DNA from: Sulfurimonas sp.
GTDB lineage: Bacteria; Campylobacterota; Campylobacteria; Campylobacterales; Sulfurimonadaceae
DNA: 64,000 nucleotides
Reading direction: 5' to 3'
Assembly (NCBI RefSeq): GCF_028714655.1
Contig: NZ_JAQTLY010000002.1
Coordinates: forward strand, 186,001-250,000
Part shown: positions 16,775 to 25,642 of the stretch, in pieces
Layout of the letters: each line of letters starts with the position of its first letter
Position numbering within the stretch: position 1 is the first letter of the stretch
Notes under the pieces: generated by a model
What the model was told of the DNA's origin: nothing
Database searches by the model: none
The model's input: the letters and a program-made list of their open reading frames with translations, nothing else
Program-made: the position numbers and the translations under genes

Positions 16775-18724
16775 ATGAAAAAGGGGAATTTTAGATCTCT
16801 TTCTACCAAAATAGTAGCTTCTATCGCACTTATAGCACTCTTTGTTACCATCATTATTTTTACCGTTTTTGAAAAAATAAACAGAGAAGCTTTCCATAAA
16901 ATAGAGATAGAAAAAGCCGGTATAATCGCAAAAACGATAGAGCCGCTTATAGCGCTCAATATTTATCTTGATATGCAAGAGAGCGTCAATCAAATAGTAC
17001 TTCAGCTTTTAGAAAATCCAAATATATTATCCGTTAAGATTGAAGCAGCCAATAAGATAATAAACGAGGTAAAATCATCCGATTATCAAGATAATATCGA
17101 CAACTCGTTTGTAGTCCAAAATAGTATCTTCCAGCCTAGCTCTAAAAAAAAGATAGGTACTCTTACTCTTGTTTATTCAAATAAAGGTTATAGAGAGTTG
17201 GTAAACAAACATACCGCTTTAACCCTTGCACTGCTTTTAGCTATGTGTGTGCTATTTGTATTTTTTGGGCTGTATATAAAATATCTACTCTCTCCTCTTC
17301 GACAAATTTCCAAATCACTAAAAGATTATTCTCCCGACAATAAAGTAGAGATACCGTTCGTATCGCATAACAATGAAATTGGATTGATCTCAAATACGCT
17401 AAATAATATGCAGCAAAAAATTTTAGAGTACTCAAAAAAACAGAAAAATATTAGCCGCTATCTTGAAGAAAAGATAAATGAAAAAACCCAAGAACTTCGT
17501 GAGCAACTATACATAGATACTTTAACAGGGTTACCGAACAGGCTTAGTCTCCTTAGCACTATTTCAGATGTTAATGACGGGGCACTGCTTATTATAAATA
17601 TAGATGATTTTAGAGAAATAAACGACTTTTTTGGACATATTGCAGGAGATAAGATACTAAAAGAGTTTTCAAAAAATCTTAAAAGTATGTTTGAAGAGAA
17701 TGAGTACATTAAGCTAAAACGCCTCTCCGGCGATGAGTTTGCCCTGCTCTTTATTCAAAAACCGCCGATGGAAAATTTTACACAGATTATTCATAAGTTG
17801 ATTTTAGATATAGAAAAAATGATTTTTTTACATGATAATAATGAAATAAGCATAAGAGTTACGGTGGGGGTAGCATATCAAACGGATAAAGGATTGGAAA
17901 AAGCAGATATAGCCCTAAAATCGGCAAGAAAACAACAAAAGCCGTTTTTACTCTATGATGAAGAACTGCATATAGAAGAGCAGTATAAAGAGAATATGGA
18001 GTGGGTAAAAAAGCTTAAAAAAGCGATTAAACAAGATATGGTTGTTCCGTTTTTTCAGCCTATTTTTGACAATATTTCGGGTGAAATCGTCAGTTATGAG
18101 TGTTTGATTCGCTTAATTGATGACAACAGCAATATCATCAGTCCTTATCAATTTTTGACTATTGCTAAAAAAAGCAGGCAATATAGTACGCTGACTAAAA
18201 TTATGATTGAAAAGAGTTGCCGTTACTTTGAGTATCTTGAGAGTGATTTTTCAGTCAATTTATCGGTTGATGATATACTAAATAAAGATATAGTAGATTA
18301 TATCAAACAAAAAATCAAAAAATATAATGTCGCTAATAAAATTGTTTTTGAAATCCTAGAATCGGAAGGGATAGAAAACTACGAAGAAATAGCTATATTT
18401 ACAAAAGAGATGAAAGAACTCGGCTGTAAGATAGCTATAGATGATTTTGGAAGCGGATATTCAAATTTTGAACATCTTCTTAAACTAAATATCGACTACA
18501 TTAAAATAGACGGTACTCTCATAAAAAACCTTGATAAAGACGCAAATGCCCAAATGATTGTCGGAACAATCGTGGATTTTGCAAAAAGATTAAATATAAT
18601 AACCATAGCGGAATTTGTTCACGGCAAGGAAATTTTTGAAAAAGTAAAAGAGCTTTGTGTAGACCGCACGCAAGGATTTTTCCTTGCCGAGCCGCAACAA
18701 AATATAGCCCTTTTATCCTCTTGA
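16775..18724 (+). CDS. Membrane GGDEF-EAL cyclic-di-GMP protein with HAMP
   Basis: Order: membrane helix 1 (about 11-30), a periplasmic region of about 110 residues, helix 2 (about 146-166), HAMP (LSPLRQISKSLKDY...), coiled coil, GGDEF domain and EAL domain. The GGDEF signature reads LSGDEF and no RxxD inhibitory site is visible, so cyclase activity is doubtful. The EAL domain keeps its metal and catalytic residues (ECLIRL, FEILESEG, IDDFGSGYSNF, DYIKIDG, TQGFFLAEP), so phosphodiesterase activity is likely. The layout is YfiN-like with an added EAL. The upstream frame opens at TTG 16754; ATG 16775 with AGGG upstream is preferred. It ends in a 12-base convergent overlap with the SMR-like gene. 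Confidence 0.9.
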   Translation: MKKGNFRSLSTKIVASIALIALFVTIIIFTVFEKINREAFHKIEIEKAGIIAKTIEPLIALNIYLDMQESVNQIVLQLLENPNILSVKIEAANKIINEVKSSDYQDNIDNSFVVQNSIFQPSSKKKIGTLTLVYSNKGYRELVNKHTALTLALLLAMCVLFVFFGLYIKYLLSPLRQISKSLKDYSPDNKVEIPFVSHNNEIGLISNTLNNMQQKILEYSKKQKNISRYLEEKINEKTQELREQLYIDTLTGLPNRLSLLSTISDVNDGALLIINIDDFREINDFFGHIAGDKILKEFSKNLKSMFEENEYIKLKRLSGDEFALLFIQKPPMENFTQIIHKLILDIEKMIFLHDNNEISIRVTVGVAYQTDKGLEKADIALKSARKQQKPFLLYDEELHIEEQYKENMEWVKKLKKAIKQDMVVPFFQPIFDNISGEIVSYECLIRLIDDNSNIISPYQFLTIAKKSRQYSTLTKIMIEKSCRYFEYLESDFSVNLSVDDILNKDIVDYIKQKIKKYNVANKIVFEILESEGIENYEEIAIFTKEMKELGCKIAIDDFGSGYSNFEHLLKLNIDYIKIDGTLIKNLDKDANAQMIVGTIVDFAKRLNIITIAEFVHGKEIFEKVKELCVDRTQGFFLAEPQQNIALLSS

Positions 18725-19081
18725 AGTCAAAATAATGCCTAAAATAATAAAACAAAGACCTAGCAGTTTGTAGAGATTGAAGCTCTCTCCCATAAAAAAT
18801 ACGGAAAAAAGAAAAACCAAGACAAATGTAAGTCCCATAAAAGGGTAAGCATAGCTAAGTTCAAATTTTGTCATTGCCGCCATCCAGCACATGGAAGCCA
18901 AAAATGCACTTATAAATCCGCTAAAGATAAATGGGTCTAAAAAAAGTTTCATTATAAAAATAAGCTTTTCAAGAGATTCACTCGGCAAGGAACCGTAATT
19001 GCCGATTCTCATTTTTATGATAAGTTGTCCGTAAACAGTGAAAAATATAGTTCCGAAAATATATACATATCCCATAATCAT
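18713..19081 (-). CDS. Small four-helix transporter (EamA/SMR-like, ArnE/F type)
   Basis: A protein of 122 residues with four hydrophobic segments: YVYIFGTIFFTVYGQLIIK, FIFSGFISAFLASMCWMAAM, SYAYPFMGLTFVLVFLFSVFF and LLGLCFIILGIILTSRG. The size and the glycine/serine pattern fit half-size EamA or SMR proteins such as ArnE/ArnF, which flip undecaprenyl-phosphate sugars. Start ATG 19079-19081 overlaps the wecE stop as ATGA, so it belongs to the glycan cluster. A lipid-linked sugar flippase role is inferred from that context; a drug-efflux SMR is the alternative. Confidence 0.75.
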   Translation of the reverse strand: MIMGYVYIFGTIFFTVYGQLIIKMRIGNYGSLPSESLEKLIFIMKLFLDPFIFSGFISAFLASMCWMAAMTKFELSYAYPFMGLTFVLVFLFSVFFMGESFNLYKLLGLCFIILGIILTSRG

Positions 19082-20211
19082 CTGCCGTAGAATTTTTTTA
19101 TAACATTGCAAACGATATCTATCTCATCGTTGCTCAAACCGTAATACATCGGAAGTCGTACAAGTCTCTCACTCTCTTTTGTGGTAAACTCGTCAACCCC
19201 GTCAAATCTGCCGTACTTTAGTCCTGCGGGTGCAGAGTGTAGCGGAACATAGTGAAAAACTGCCCAAATATTTTCTTTTTTAAATTCTTCTAAAAGAGCC
19301 GTTCTTTCATCTAAATCTTTAACTTTAAAATAAAACATATGTGCATTTTGGATACAACCATCAGGTATGGTCGGTAGTTCAATCATACCTTCATGTTCGA
19401 ACGCTTGAAGTTTATCATGATATTTTTGCCAGCTACTCAGTCTGTTGTCGTTTATCTCATCAGCCTTTTCAAGTCCTCCCCAGAGGTAAGCGGCACTTAC
19501 ATCGTTTGGCAGATAACTGCTTCCGATGTCAACCCAAGAGTATTTGTCAACCATTCCGCGGAAGAAGAGACTTCTGTTTGTACCTTTTTCTCTTATGATT
19601 TCAGCTCTTTGGACAAACTTTTCATCATTGATGATAAGAAGTCCGCCCTCGCCGGCACTTGTGTAGTTTTTTGTCTCATGAAAGCTAAAAGCTCCAAAAT
19701 GCCCGATAGTTCCGAGGGCTTTGCCTTTATAACTGCTCATCATCCCTTGTGCCGCATCTTCAACTACAAACAAATTATATCTTGAAGCGATGTCCATGAT
19801 TGTATCCATCTCGCAACCGACACCCGCATAATGAACAGGTACTATAGCTCTTGTTTTTGTCGTTATGGCTTGTTCTATTTTTGTCTCGTCTATATTTAGA
19901 GTGTCCGGACGAATATCGACAAATACTATTTTCGCGCCTCTTAGAACAAAAGCATTTGCGGTACTTACGAAAGTATATGACGGCATAATTACTTCATCGC
20001 CCTCTTGTATGTCAAGAAGTATTGCAGCCATCTCAAGCGCATGTGTGCAGCTTGTAGTTAAAAGCGCTTTTTTACATCCAAGTCTCTCTTCAAACCACTT
20101 ATGACATCTTTTTGTGAATTCGCCGTCTCCGGAGATTTTTGAGCTCTTTATAGAACTTAATATGTATTGTTCTTCATTGCCTGTAAATGGCGGTTTATTA
20201 AATGGTATCAT
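19078..20211 (-). CDS. wecE: dTDP-4-amino-4,6-dideoxygalactose transaminase (WecE/RffA-like)
   Basis: PLP aminotransferase of the DegT/DnrJ/EryC1 family that aminates a dTDP-4-keto-6-deoxyhexose. The protein tracks WecE throughout: MIPFNKPPFTGNEEQYI, TTSCTHALEMAA, GDEVIMPSYTFVSTANAF, VEDAAQGMMSSYKG and the PLP lysine K181 in FSFHETKNYTSAGEGG. Length 377 matches. It overlaps both neighbours by 4 bases (wbqC upstream, SMR-like downstream), so the three are translated together. The dTDP-glucose synthesis genes are not in this window. The product should be an amino-deoxy sugar for a surface glycan. Confidence 0.9.
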   Translation of the reverse strand: MIPFNKPPFTGNEEQYILSSIKSSKISGDGEFTKRCHKWFEERLGCKKALLTTSCTHALEMAAILLDIQEGDEVIMPSYTFVSTANAFVLRGAKIVFVDIRPDTLNIDETKIEQAITTKTRAIVPVHYAGVGCEMDTIMDIASRYNLFVVEDAAQGMMSSYKGKALGTIGHFGAFSFHETKNYTSAGEGGLLIINDEKFVQRAEIIREKGTNRSLFFRGMVDKYSWVDIGSSYLPNDVSAAYLWGGLEKADEINDNRLSSWQKYHDKLQAFEHEGMIELPTIPDGCIQNAHMFYFKVKDLDERTALLEEFKKENIWAVFHYVPLHSAPAGLKYGRFDGVDEFTTKESERLVRLPMYYGLSNDEIDIVCNVIKKFYGR

Positions 20212-20909
20212 TTTGCTTCCTTAAAACTTTTCATAAATTTTGCAGCATTGCCGCCTTCATTAAATATCAAATCGATTATGCTTACGCCGTGAACAAACGG
20301 CGGGTACATCTGCTCGTACTCTTTATATCCGCTATAGTCCATCCACTCTACTTTAATGCCCTCTGCTTCAAACAAACTCTCATCAAGATAATCTTTCGCA
20401 GCAGGACCGCTTAGATAGTGTGTTGCACCCGCATCTTTACAGATTTGAACCAATCTTGAAGTTTGTCCCTCTATAAGATTGAAATCTTCGCATTTTGAGA
20501 TTTTTGTCCCTATGCCTAAAATATGATTTATGGCAGTAATAAACTTGTAGTTTATATTGCTAAGCAGCTCTTCGTTAGCTACTTCTTTGTAAAGATTTTC
20601 AAAAATCTCTCTATACTCTTTGAAGTGTTTTGCCTTAGAGTAGTTTTGAACAATAGTTTTAAAATGTTTGCCGGCCCATAGCTTATCTGTTATTTTTGTT
20701 TCGTTTATCTTTTGGTTTAGCGACTCAAAACGGCATGGAATAGTGATCCACTGCACGCCGCTTGGTGTTTTGATCTGGTTTCTGTTGCGCCAATCATTTT
20801 TTGTGTATTGGACGCAGTCATACAACACGAATTCATCAACCATATTTATCATATCGAAATACCCTTTCCAAGGTATATAGTTTGATTGTAAAATAGCCAC
20901 TTTTTTCAT
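20208..20909 (-). CDS. WbqC-like protein
   Basis: Begins KKVAILQSNYIPWKGYFDMI, followed by VLYDCVQYTKNDWRNRNQIK and WITIPC, the opening block of the WbqC family found in O-antigen and other glycan clusters. Mid-protein FNLIEGQTSRLVQICKDAGATHYLSGPAAKDYL is also typical. The biochemical role of the family is poorly known; sugar N-modification has been suggested from gene context. Its neighbour wecE makes an amino sugar, which is consistent. No signal peptide or membrane segment; cytosolic. ATGA overlap with wecE. Confidence 0.85.
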   Translation of the reverse strand: MKKVAILQSNYIPWKGYFDMINMVDEFVLYDCVQYTKNDWRNRNQIKTPSGVQWITIPCRFESLNQKINETKITDKLWAGKHFKTIVQNYSKAKHFKEYREIFENLYKEVANEELLSNINYKFITAINHILGIGTKISKCEDFNLIEGQTSRLVQICKDAGATHYLSGPAAKDYLDESLFEAEGIKVEWMDYSGYKEYEQMYPPFVHGVSIIDLIFNEGGNAAKFMKSFKEAK

Positions 20910-20929
20910 TAACTGAGCCTTGTTTTTAT

Positions 20930-20967
20930 ATTACCGCGCTTCTGGCGAAGCTCGTAATTACGGTAAT
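20930..20967 (-). repeat. Intercistronic hairpin between GT2 and wbqC
   Basis: Nested inverted repeat: ATTACCG (20930-20936) pairs with CGGTAAT (20961-20967), and GCTTC (20938-20942) pairs with GAAGC (20947-20951). It lies in the 78-base gap between the GT2 and wbqC genes and could attenuate or stabilise the transcript. Confidence 0.5.
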
Positions 20968-20987
20968 TCTATATTTAATCGGCACAT

Positions 20988-21905
20988 TCAATTTATTATC
21001 TCATCTACTATATAAAGAGGTCTGTTTTTTACCTGATCAAAGATTTTGCCTATATATAGCCCAATCGTTCCTAAAATGCCAAACAGTATCCCAAATAGGA
21101 AAAACATAGAAACCATTAGACTTGTCCATCCCTCAACGCTAAAACCGTATGTGTAATGCGCAATCGTTAACCCTACTGCAACGAAAAAAGAGAGCACAGA
21201 TACGAGCAGCCCGAGTTGAATAATGAGTTTTAGGGGTTTGTTTGAGTGAGATATTATCGAATCTATTGCCAGATTTATCATTTTTGAGAGGGTGTATGAT
21301 GATTCGCCGTAAGCTCTCGCATCATGTTCTACATCAATTTCGGTTTTTTTAAATCCCACTATTTTAACAAGCAGTAAAAAATCTCGGCTCTTTTCTTTTA
21401 ACCCTTTTATGGCTTCTATAACTTTTTTTGAGTATACCCCGAAATTTCCTATTGTATAATCATGCTCCGTATCAGTAAAATACTCTAAAGTTTTGTAAAA
21501 TAGTTTCGATGAAAAAGATTTAAAAAAACTGTCTTGTCTCTGGACTCTTCTGCCGTGAACTATATCATAACCCTCTAACGCTTTTTTATAAAGCTTTTCT
21601 ATCTCTTGGGGTTTGTCTTGCAAGTCGCAATCCATTACGACTACATAATTACCGCTACAGTGGTCAATTCCGGCAGTTATCGCGTAATGTTGTCCGAAAT
21701 TTCTTGATAATTTGATGGCTTTTACATTTTTATCATTTTTTGCAATATGTGATACTACTTCCCAAGAGTTTTGAGGGCAGTTGTCGTTTACAAATATGAT
21801 TTCATAACTGCTGCAAATTTTTTGCAAAGTAAAAGTCACTTTTTCATAAAGTTCTTGTATAGATTCTCTGCATCCGTAAATAGGCGAGATTACACTAATT
21901 TCCAT
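20988..21905 (-). CDS. Family-2 glycosyltransferase, GtrB/ArnC-like
   Basis: Transfers a sugar from a nucleotide donor to polyprenyl phosphate at the cytosolic membrane face. The GT-A domain has ISVISPIYGCRESI, IIFVNDNCPQNSWE, KAIKLSRNFGQHYAITAGIDH and the metal-binding MDCDLQDKPQEI. Two C-terminal membrane helices follow (about 229-253 and 262-288), ending with NRPLYIVDEIIN. This is the standard plan of DPM1/GtrB/ArnC proteins of about 300-325 residues. It sits between the GT-C gene and wbqC. Confidence 0.92.
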   Translation of the reverse strand: MEISVISPIYGCRESIQELYEKVTFTLQKICSSYEIIFVNDNCPQNSWEVVSHIAKNDKNVKAIKLSRNFGQHYAITAGIDHCSGNYVVVMDCDLQDKPQEIEKLYKKALEGYDIVHGRRVQRQDSFFKSFSSKLFYKTLEYFTDTEHDYTIGNFGVYSKKVIEAIKGLKEKSRDFLLLVKIVGFKKTEIDVEHDARAYGESSYTLSKMINLAIDSIISHSNKPLKLIIQLGLLVSVLSFFVAVGLTIAHYTYGFSVEGWTSLMVSMFFLFGILFGILGTIGLYIGKIFDQVKNRPLYIVDEIIN

Positions 21906-21922
21906 AAATTTTAAACCTTTAA

Positions 21923-23488
21923 TTATTTTTTATTATTAATAGGGTTTTGATCAAATATATATACATTGTATCTATTAAGTTCAATTTTTTTTGTTGCCTC
22001 TGTTGAATTGTACTCTTTTGAAGCTTTTTCAAACTCTTTTATTTTTTCTTTCGGGATAAGAATAAAAGAGTTTTTATCTATATATGTTTTATCGTACCAA
22101 TTACTGCTTGTAAGCCACTTGCCGGCTTCTCTTTTATTGTTTTCATCTTCAATAGGTCTTATCTCTATTTTATTGTCACTTAAAACCGTAAAAATATGTG
22201 AATGCCAATAAGGTGCATACCCTTTTGTCAACCCGTTTTGTAGTAAAGTTTGTATCACTTCTTCTCTATTTTCAATCTCTTTTTGAGATATCTCTCTTTG
22301 GAGTGTATTTGAGATAGAGATGTATGATAAAAGTATTGATAAAATTAATAAAAATTTGACTCTTTTTGAGAAAAACTTCCAAACAATACCGTTTGCTATT
22401 GAAATCATCAATACAAATGGAATTATATATCTAATATTTTCTTTTGCGGCATATAAACCGTTAAAATGTAAAGAAGTGATGCAATAAATCCCAAAAACTA
22501 TAAAAAAAGCTATATATCCGATACCGATGGTATATATTTCAAATGGATTTAGGGACTCTCTTCTCTTTATGGCATAAAAAAGAGGAGCAAAAAATGCAAC
22601 GGGAAAGAGCAGTGATTTTAACATATAAGCTATACCGTTAAATGATGCAAAGGCGGTTCTCTCCCCCCAGTCGCCTCCGTAAAGATTTACAAGTCCTATA
22701 AAAGATCTCCAGATATGAGTCGGCAGTTCGTCATATGATATTAAAAATGTCTTTTCTACCCCTATTTGCATCTGAATATGCCCGAGTATAGAGTATCTAT
22801 ATGCTAAGCCTAAGAGTATGCCCAGCGTAAAATAAAGAGCAATTTTTTTATATTTTATATTGATATATTGATAAAGTAAAAAAAGAGGTACAAAGAGTGC
22901 GGCTATAAAATATATAGCAAATCGGCTTGGATTTTCAGCAAAAAGACCGATAGTTAAAATAATGACAAAAAGACCTGCAATCCAAATCTTTTTCTCTTTT
23001 TCTTTTTCTTGACTCAGGATGTAAAAAAAATACAAATATGAAATTATTGCCGTGTAGTACCAAATATAGGCACTTTCTCCAAAAACTTCTCTCGCATACA
23101 TCGGCGAATAGAGAGTCGATATACCGATAAATGCTACTAATATCCCTATTGTATCGGTGCCGATTTTTTTTAGGTACAGGTATGTTACACAAAGTGAAAA
23201 AGCAAAAAAGCTTATAACTACGATAGTATGAACATCATACGCCCCAAACCCGAGTAAATTTAATGGAATAGCTAAAGTATGTTTAAAAACAGTCCAAATA
23301 TCACCGTTAACATACCACCAGCTATTTGGATAGTAAGAGCCTTGATTGATTATCTCTTGCGCCAATATATTTGCAATAGCCGCATCAGAGCTAAAAAAGG
23401 CTTTGTATATAAAAGATTGATAGTAAAATATAAAGAAAAGATTAGTAATTAAAATTACGCTAAAAAATATCTTGGGTTTTAAATTCAT
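21923..23488 (-). CDS. Polytopic GT-C-type glycosyltransferase
   Basis: The 521-residue protein has about ten hydrophobic segments and a soluble C-terminal part of about 110 residues. After the first helix a periplasmic loop carries FFSSDAAIANILAQEI, an acidic motif where GT-C enzymes (ArnT, PMT, GtrC-type) place the catalytic carboxylate. It would use the lipid-linked sugar made by the GT2 enzyme 17 bases downstream and transfer it to a glycan or protein. Family membership is by topology and context, as overall similarity to named members is not obvious by eye. Confidence 0.75.
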   Translation of the reverse strand: MNLKPKIFFSVILITNLFFIFYYQSFIYKAFFSSDAAIANILAQEIINQGSYYPNSWWYVNGDIWTVFKHTLAIPLNLLGFGAYDVHTIVVISFFAFSLCVTYLYLKKIGTDTIGILVAFIGISTLYSPMYAREVFGESAYIWYYTAIISYLYFFYILSQEKEKEKKIWIAGLFVIILTIGLFAENPSRFAIYFIAALFVPLFLLYQYINIKYKKIALYFTLGILLGLAYRYSILGHIQMQIGVEKTFLISYDELPTHIWRSFIGLVNLYGGDWGERTAFASFNGIAYMLKSLLFPVAFFAPLFYAIKRRESLNPFEIYTIGIGYIAFFIVFGIYCITSLHFNGLYAAKENIRYIIPFVLMISIANGIVWKFFSKRVKFLLILSILLSYISISNTLQREISQKEIENREEVIQTLLQNGLTKGYAPYWHSHIFTVLSDNKIEIRPIEDENNKREAGKWLTSSNWYDKTYIDKNSFILIPKEKIKEFEKASKEYNSTEATKKIELNRYNVYIFDQNPINNKK

Positions 23489-23622
23489 ATTTGTAACTCT
23501 TTTGATTTGTAATTTTTATAAAATTATCTAATAATAATGACACTATGCATAAAATCAGCTAAATTTGGACGATAGGTTGGTTAAAATTTTTGATAAAAAT
23601 CATTATACTTCTTTCAAACCAA

Positions 23623-23697
23623 AGATCCTGAATCAAGTTCAGGATGACAAAAACTCATAAATATCGTCATTCCAAAATTGCTTTGGAATCTATTTTA
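23623..23697 (-). repeat. Dispersed palindromic repeat (minus orientation)
   Basis: AGATCCTGAATCAAGTTCAG and, after a short spacer, CGTCATTCCAAAATTGCTTTGGAATCTA, the reverse complement of the elements at 3.3 and 11.5 kb with a shorter spacer. It marks the boundary between the glycan cluster and glgB. Confidence 0.85.
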
Positions 23698-23725
23698 TGT
23701 TATTAAAGAAGTCTATTGAGTACAT

Positions 23726-25633
23726 TTAAACCCTCTTCAAAAAAATAACGCTCAGAGCCGGAAGTGTGACAAGTAGTCTGTTTTTTCTTCCATGATGCTC
23801 TTTTGCTACGGTTTTTATAGGTACTATGTTCGTTTCGCCCCATCCCTCAAACTCTTTTGATTGGGAGTTGAAAATCTCTTTATATATTCCTTTTTGGGAA
23901 ATACCTATGGGATAATTTTCTCTTTGGCAGTCCGAAAAATTGCATATAACTATGATCGGCTCATCTTTACAATCGCCTTTACGGATAAAAGTTATAACAT
24001 TTGCTTCGTAATCCCTCTCGTCTATCCACTCAAAACCAAGCGTGTCTGTATCGAATCTATGAAGAGAAGGCTCCTCTTTATAGAGTTTGTTTAGCTCTTT
24101 GATGAGTTTTTGCACTCCTTTATGCATAGGAAATTCCAAAACATTCCAATCAAGGCTTTTTTCATAGTTCCACTCTGAAAATTGCGCTATTTCACAGCCC
24201 ATAAATAGAAGTTTTTTACCCGGATGAGCTATCATAAAACTGTATAGCGCTCTTAGATTTGCAAATTTTTGATTGTAATCTCCTGCCATTTTATTGATAA
24301 GCGAACCTTTCATATGTACGACTTCATCGTGGCTAAGCGGGAGTATGTAGTTTTCGTTATACATATAGACAAAACTAAATGTAAGTTCATGGTGATGATG
24401 TTTTCGCGCTACGGGATCATTTTTCATATATTTTAGAGTATCGTGCATCCAGCCCATGTTCCACTTAAAACCAAATCCGAGTCCGCCGACATCTACGGGA
24501 GCGCTTACCAGCGGATACGCCGTAGACTCCTCTGCAAACATCATAATATCATCAAAAGCACCATAAACAGAAGTGTTAAGATCCCTTAAAAATTGGATAG
24601 CTCCGAGATTTTCGTTTCCGCCAAATTTATTCGGTATCCATTCGCCCTCTTCTCTCGCGTAGTTTAGATATAGCATTGAAGATACCGCATCGACGCGGAT
24701 ACCGTCAAGATGATACTTCTCTAGCCAAAACATTGCAGAACTTATGAGAAATGATCTTACTTCATCTCTATCGTAGTTAAATATGGCGCTTCCCCACTGC
24801 GGATGATACCCAAGTCTTGGGTCTTTATGCTCATAAAGGCAAGTTCCGTCAAAGTTCATAAGAGCGTGTCCGTCCATGACGAAATGAGACGGCACCCAAT
24901 CCAGAATAACGCCGATACCAGCCTGATGCATAATGTCTACAAACTCCATAAATTCATCCGGATTTCCGTATCTGGCAGTCGGGGCAAAATAACCGCTTAC
25001 CTGATATCCCCAAGAGCCGTCGAATGGGTACTCTGTTATGGGAAGCAGTTCCACATGCGTAAAGTTCATCTCGACTAGATATTTTGAGAGTTCGCGTGCG
25101 GCTTTTGTGTATGTTAAAAATCCACCCTCGTTCGCCCTTTTCCAAGAACCTAAATGAACTTCATAGACGCAAATCGGCGCGTTATGGGAGTTATGCTTTT
25201 TTCGATTATGCATCCAAGATTTATCTTGCCACTTATAAGAGTTGAGTGAGTAGACTTTTGATGCGGAAGCGGGAGCTGTTTCGGCATAAAATGCAAAAGG
25301 GTCCGCTTTGTCGGGATTTGCGTTGTGCTCGTTTGTATGAATATGATATTTGTAGGTCATTCCGACATCGATACCCTCGATAAACCCTTCCCAGATTCCC
25401 GACTCGTCATCCCTTTTTTTTAGGTGATACGAGTTTATATCGTAACCGTTAAAATCTCCTCTTACCGATACATGAGCTGCATTTGGAGCCCAAAGCGCAA
25501 AATAGACGCCTTGTTTGCCGCCACGGTGCATCAAGTGAGCGCCAAAGTGATTGTAAAGCTTTGTATGCTTCCCCTCTCTAAAGAGATAAATATCATATTC
25601 GCTAAATCTGCTTACATCATAAAAAACACTCAT
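23726..25633 (-). CDS. glgB: 1,4-alpha-glucan branching enzyme (GH13)
   Basis: GlgB introduces alpha-1,6 branches into glycogen. An N-terminal CBM48-like domain (about 25-120, HLMHRGGKQGVYFALWAPNA) precedes the GH13 barrel with VELLPITEYPFDGSWGYQVSGYFAPTARYG, the nucleophile region DGIRVDAVSSMLY, the acid MMFAEEST and LSHDEVVHMKGSL. All three catalytic carboxylates are present. Length 635 fits the shorter bacterial branching enzymes. It is last in the minus-strand run GH57-galT-glgA-ROK-glgA-glgB, 9 bases after glgA. Confidence 0.96.
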   Translation of the reverse strand: MSVFYDVSRFSEYDIYLFREGKHTKLYNHFGAHLMHRGGKQGVYFALWAPNAAHVSVRGDFNGYDINSYHLKKRDDESGIWEGFIEGIDVGMTYKYHIHTNEHNANPDKADPFAFYAETAPASASKVYSLNSYKWQDKSWMHNRKKHNSHNAPICVYEVHLGSWKRANEGGFLTYTKAARELSKYLVEMNFTHVELLPITEYPFDGSWGYQVSGYFAPTARYGNPDEFMEFVDIMHQAGIGVILDWVPSHFVMDGHALMNFDGTCLYEHKDPRLGYHPQWGSAIFNYDRDEVRSFLISSAMFWLEKYHLDGIRVDAVSSMLYLNYAREEGEWIPNKFGGNENLGAIQFLRDLNTSVYGAFDDIMMFAEESTAYPLVSAPVDVGGLGFGFKWNMGWMHDTLKYMKNDPVARKHHHHELTFSFVYMYNENYILPLSHDEVVHMKGSLINKMAGDYNQKFANLRALYSFMIAHPGKKLLFMGCEIAQFSEWNYEKSLDWNVLEFPMHKGVQKLIKELNKLYKEEPSLHRFDTDTLGFEWIDERDYEANVITFIRKGDCKDEPIIVICNFSDCQRENYPIGISQKGIYKEIFNSQSKEFEGWGETNIVPIKTVAKEHHGRKNRLLVTLPALSVIFLKRV

Positions 25634-25642
25634 TTTATTGCC

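Noticed and set aside
19393-19785. Plus-strand frames over wecE
   Set aside because: Antisense shadows inside a gene that matches WecE along its full length.
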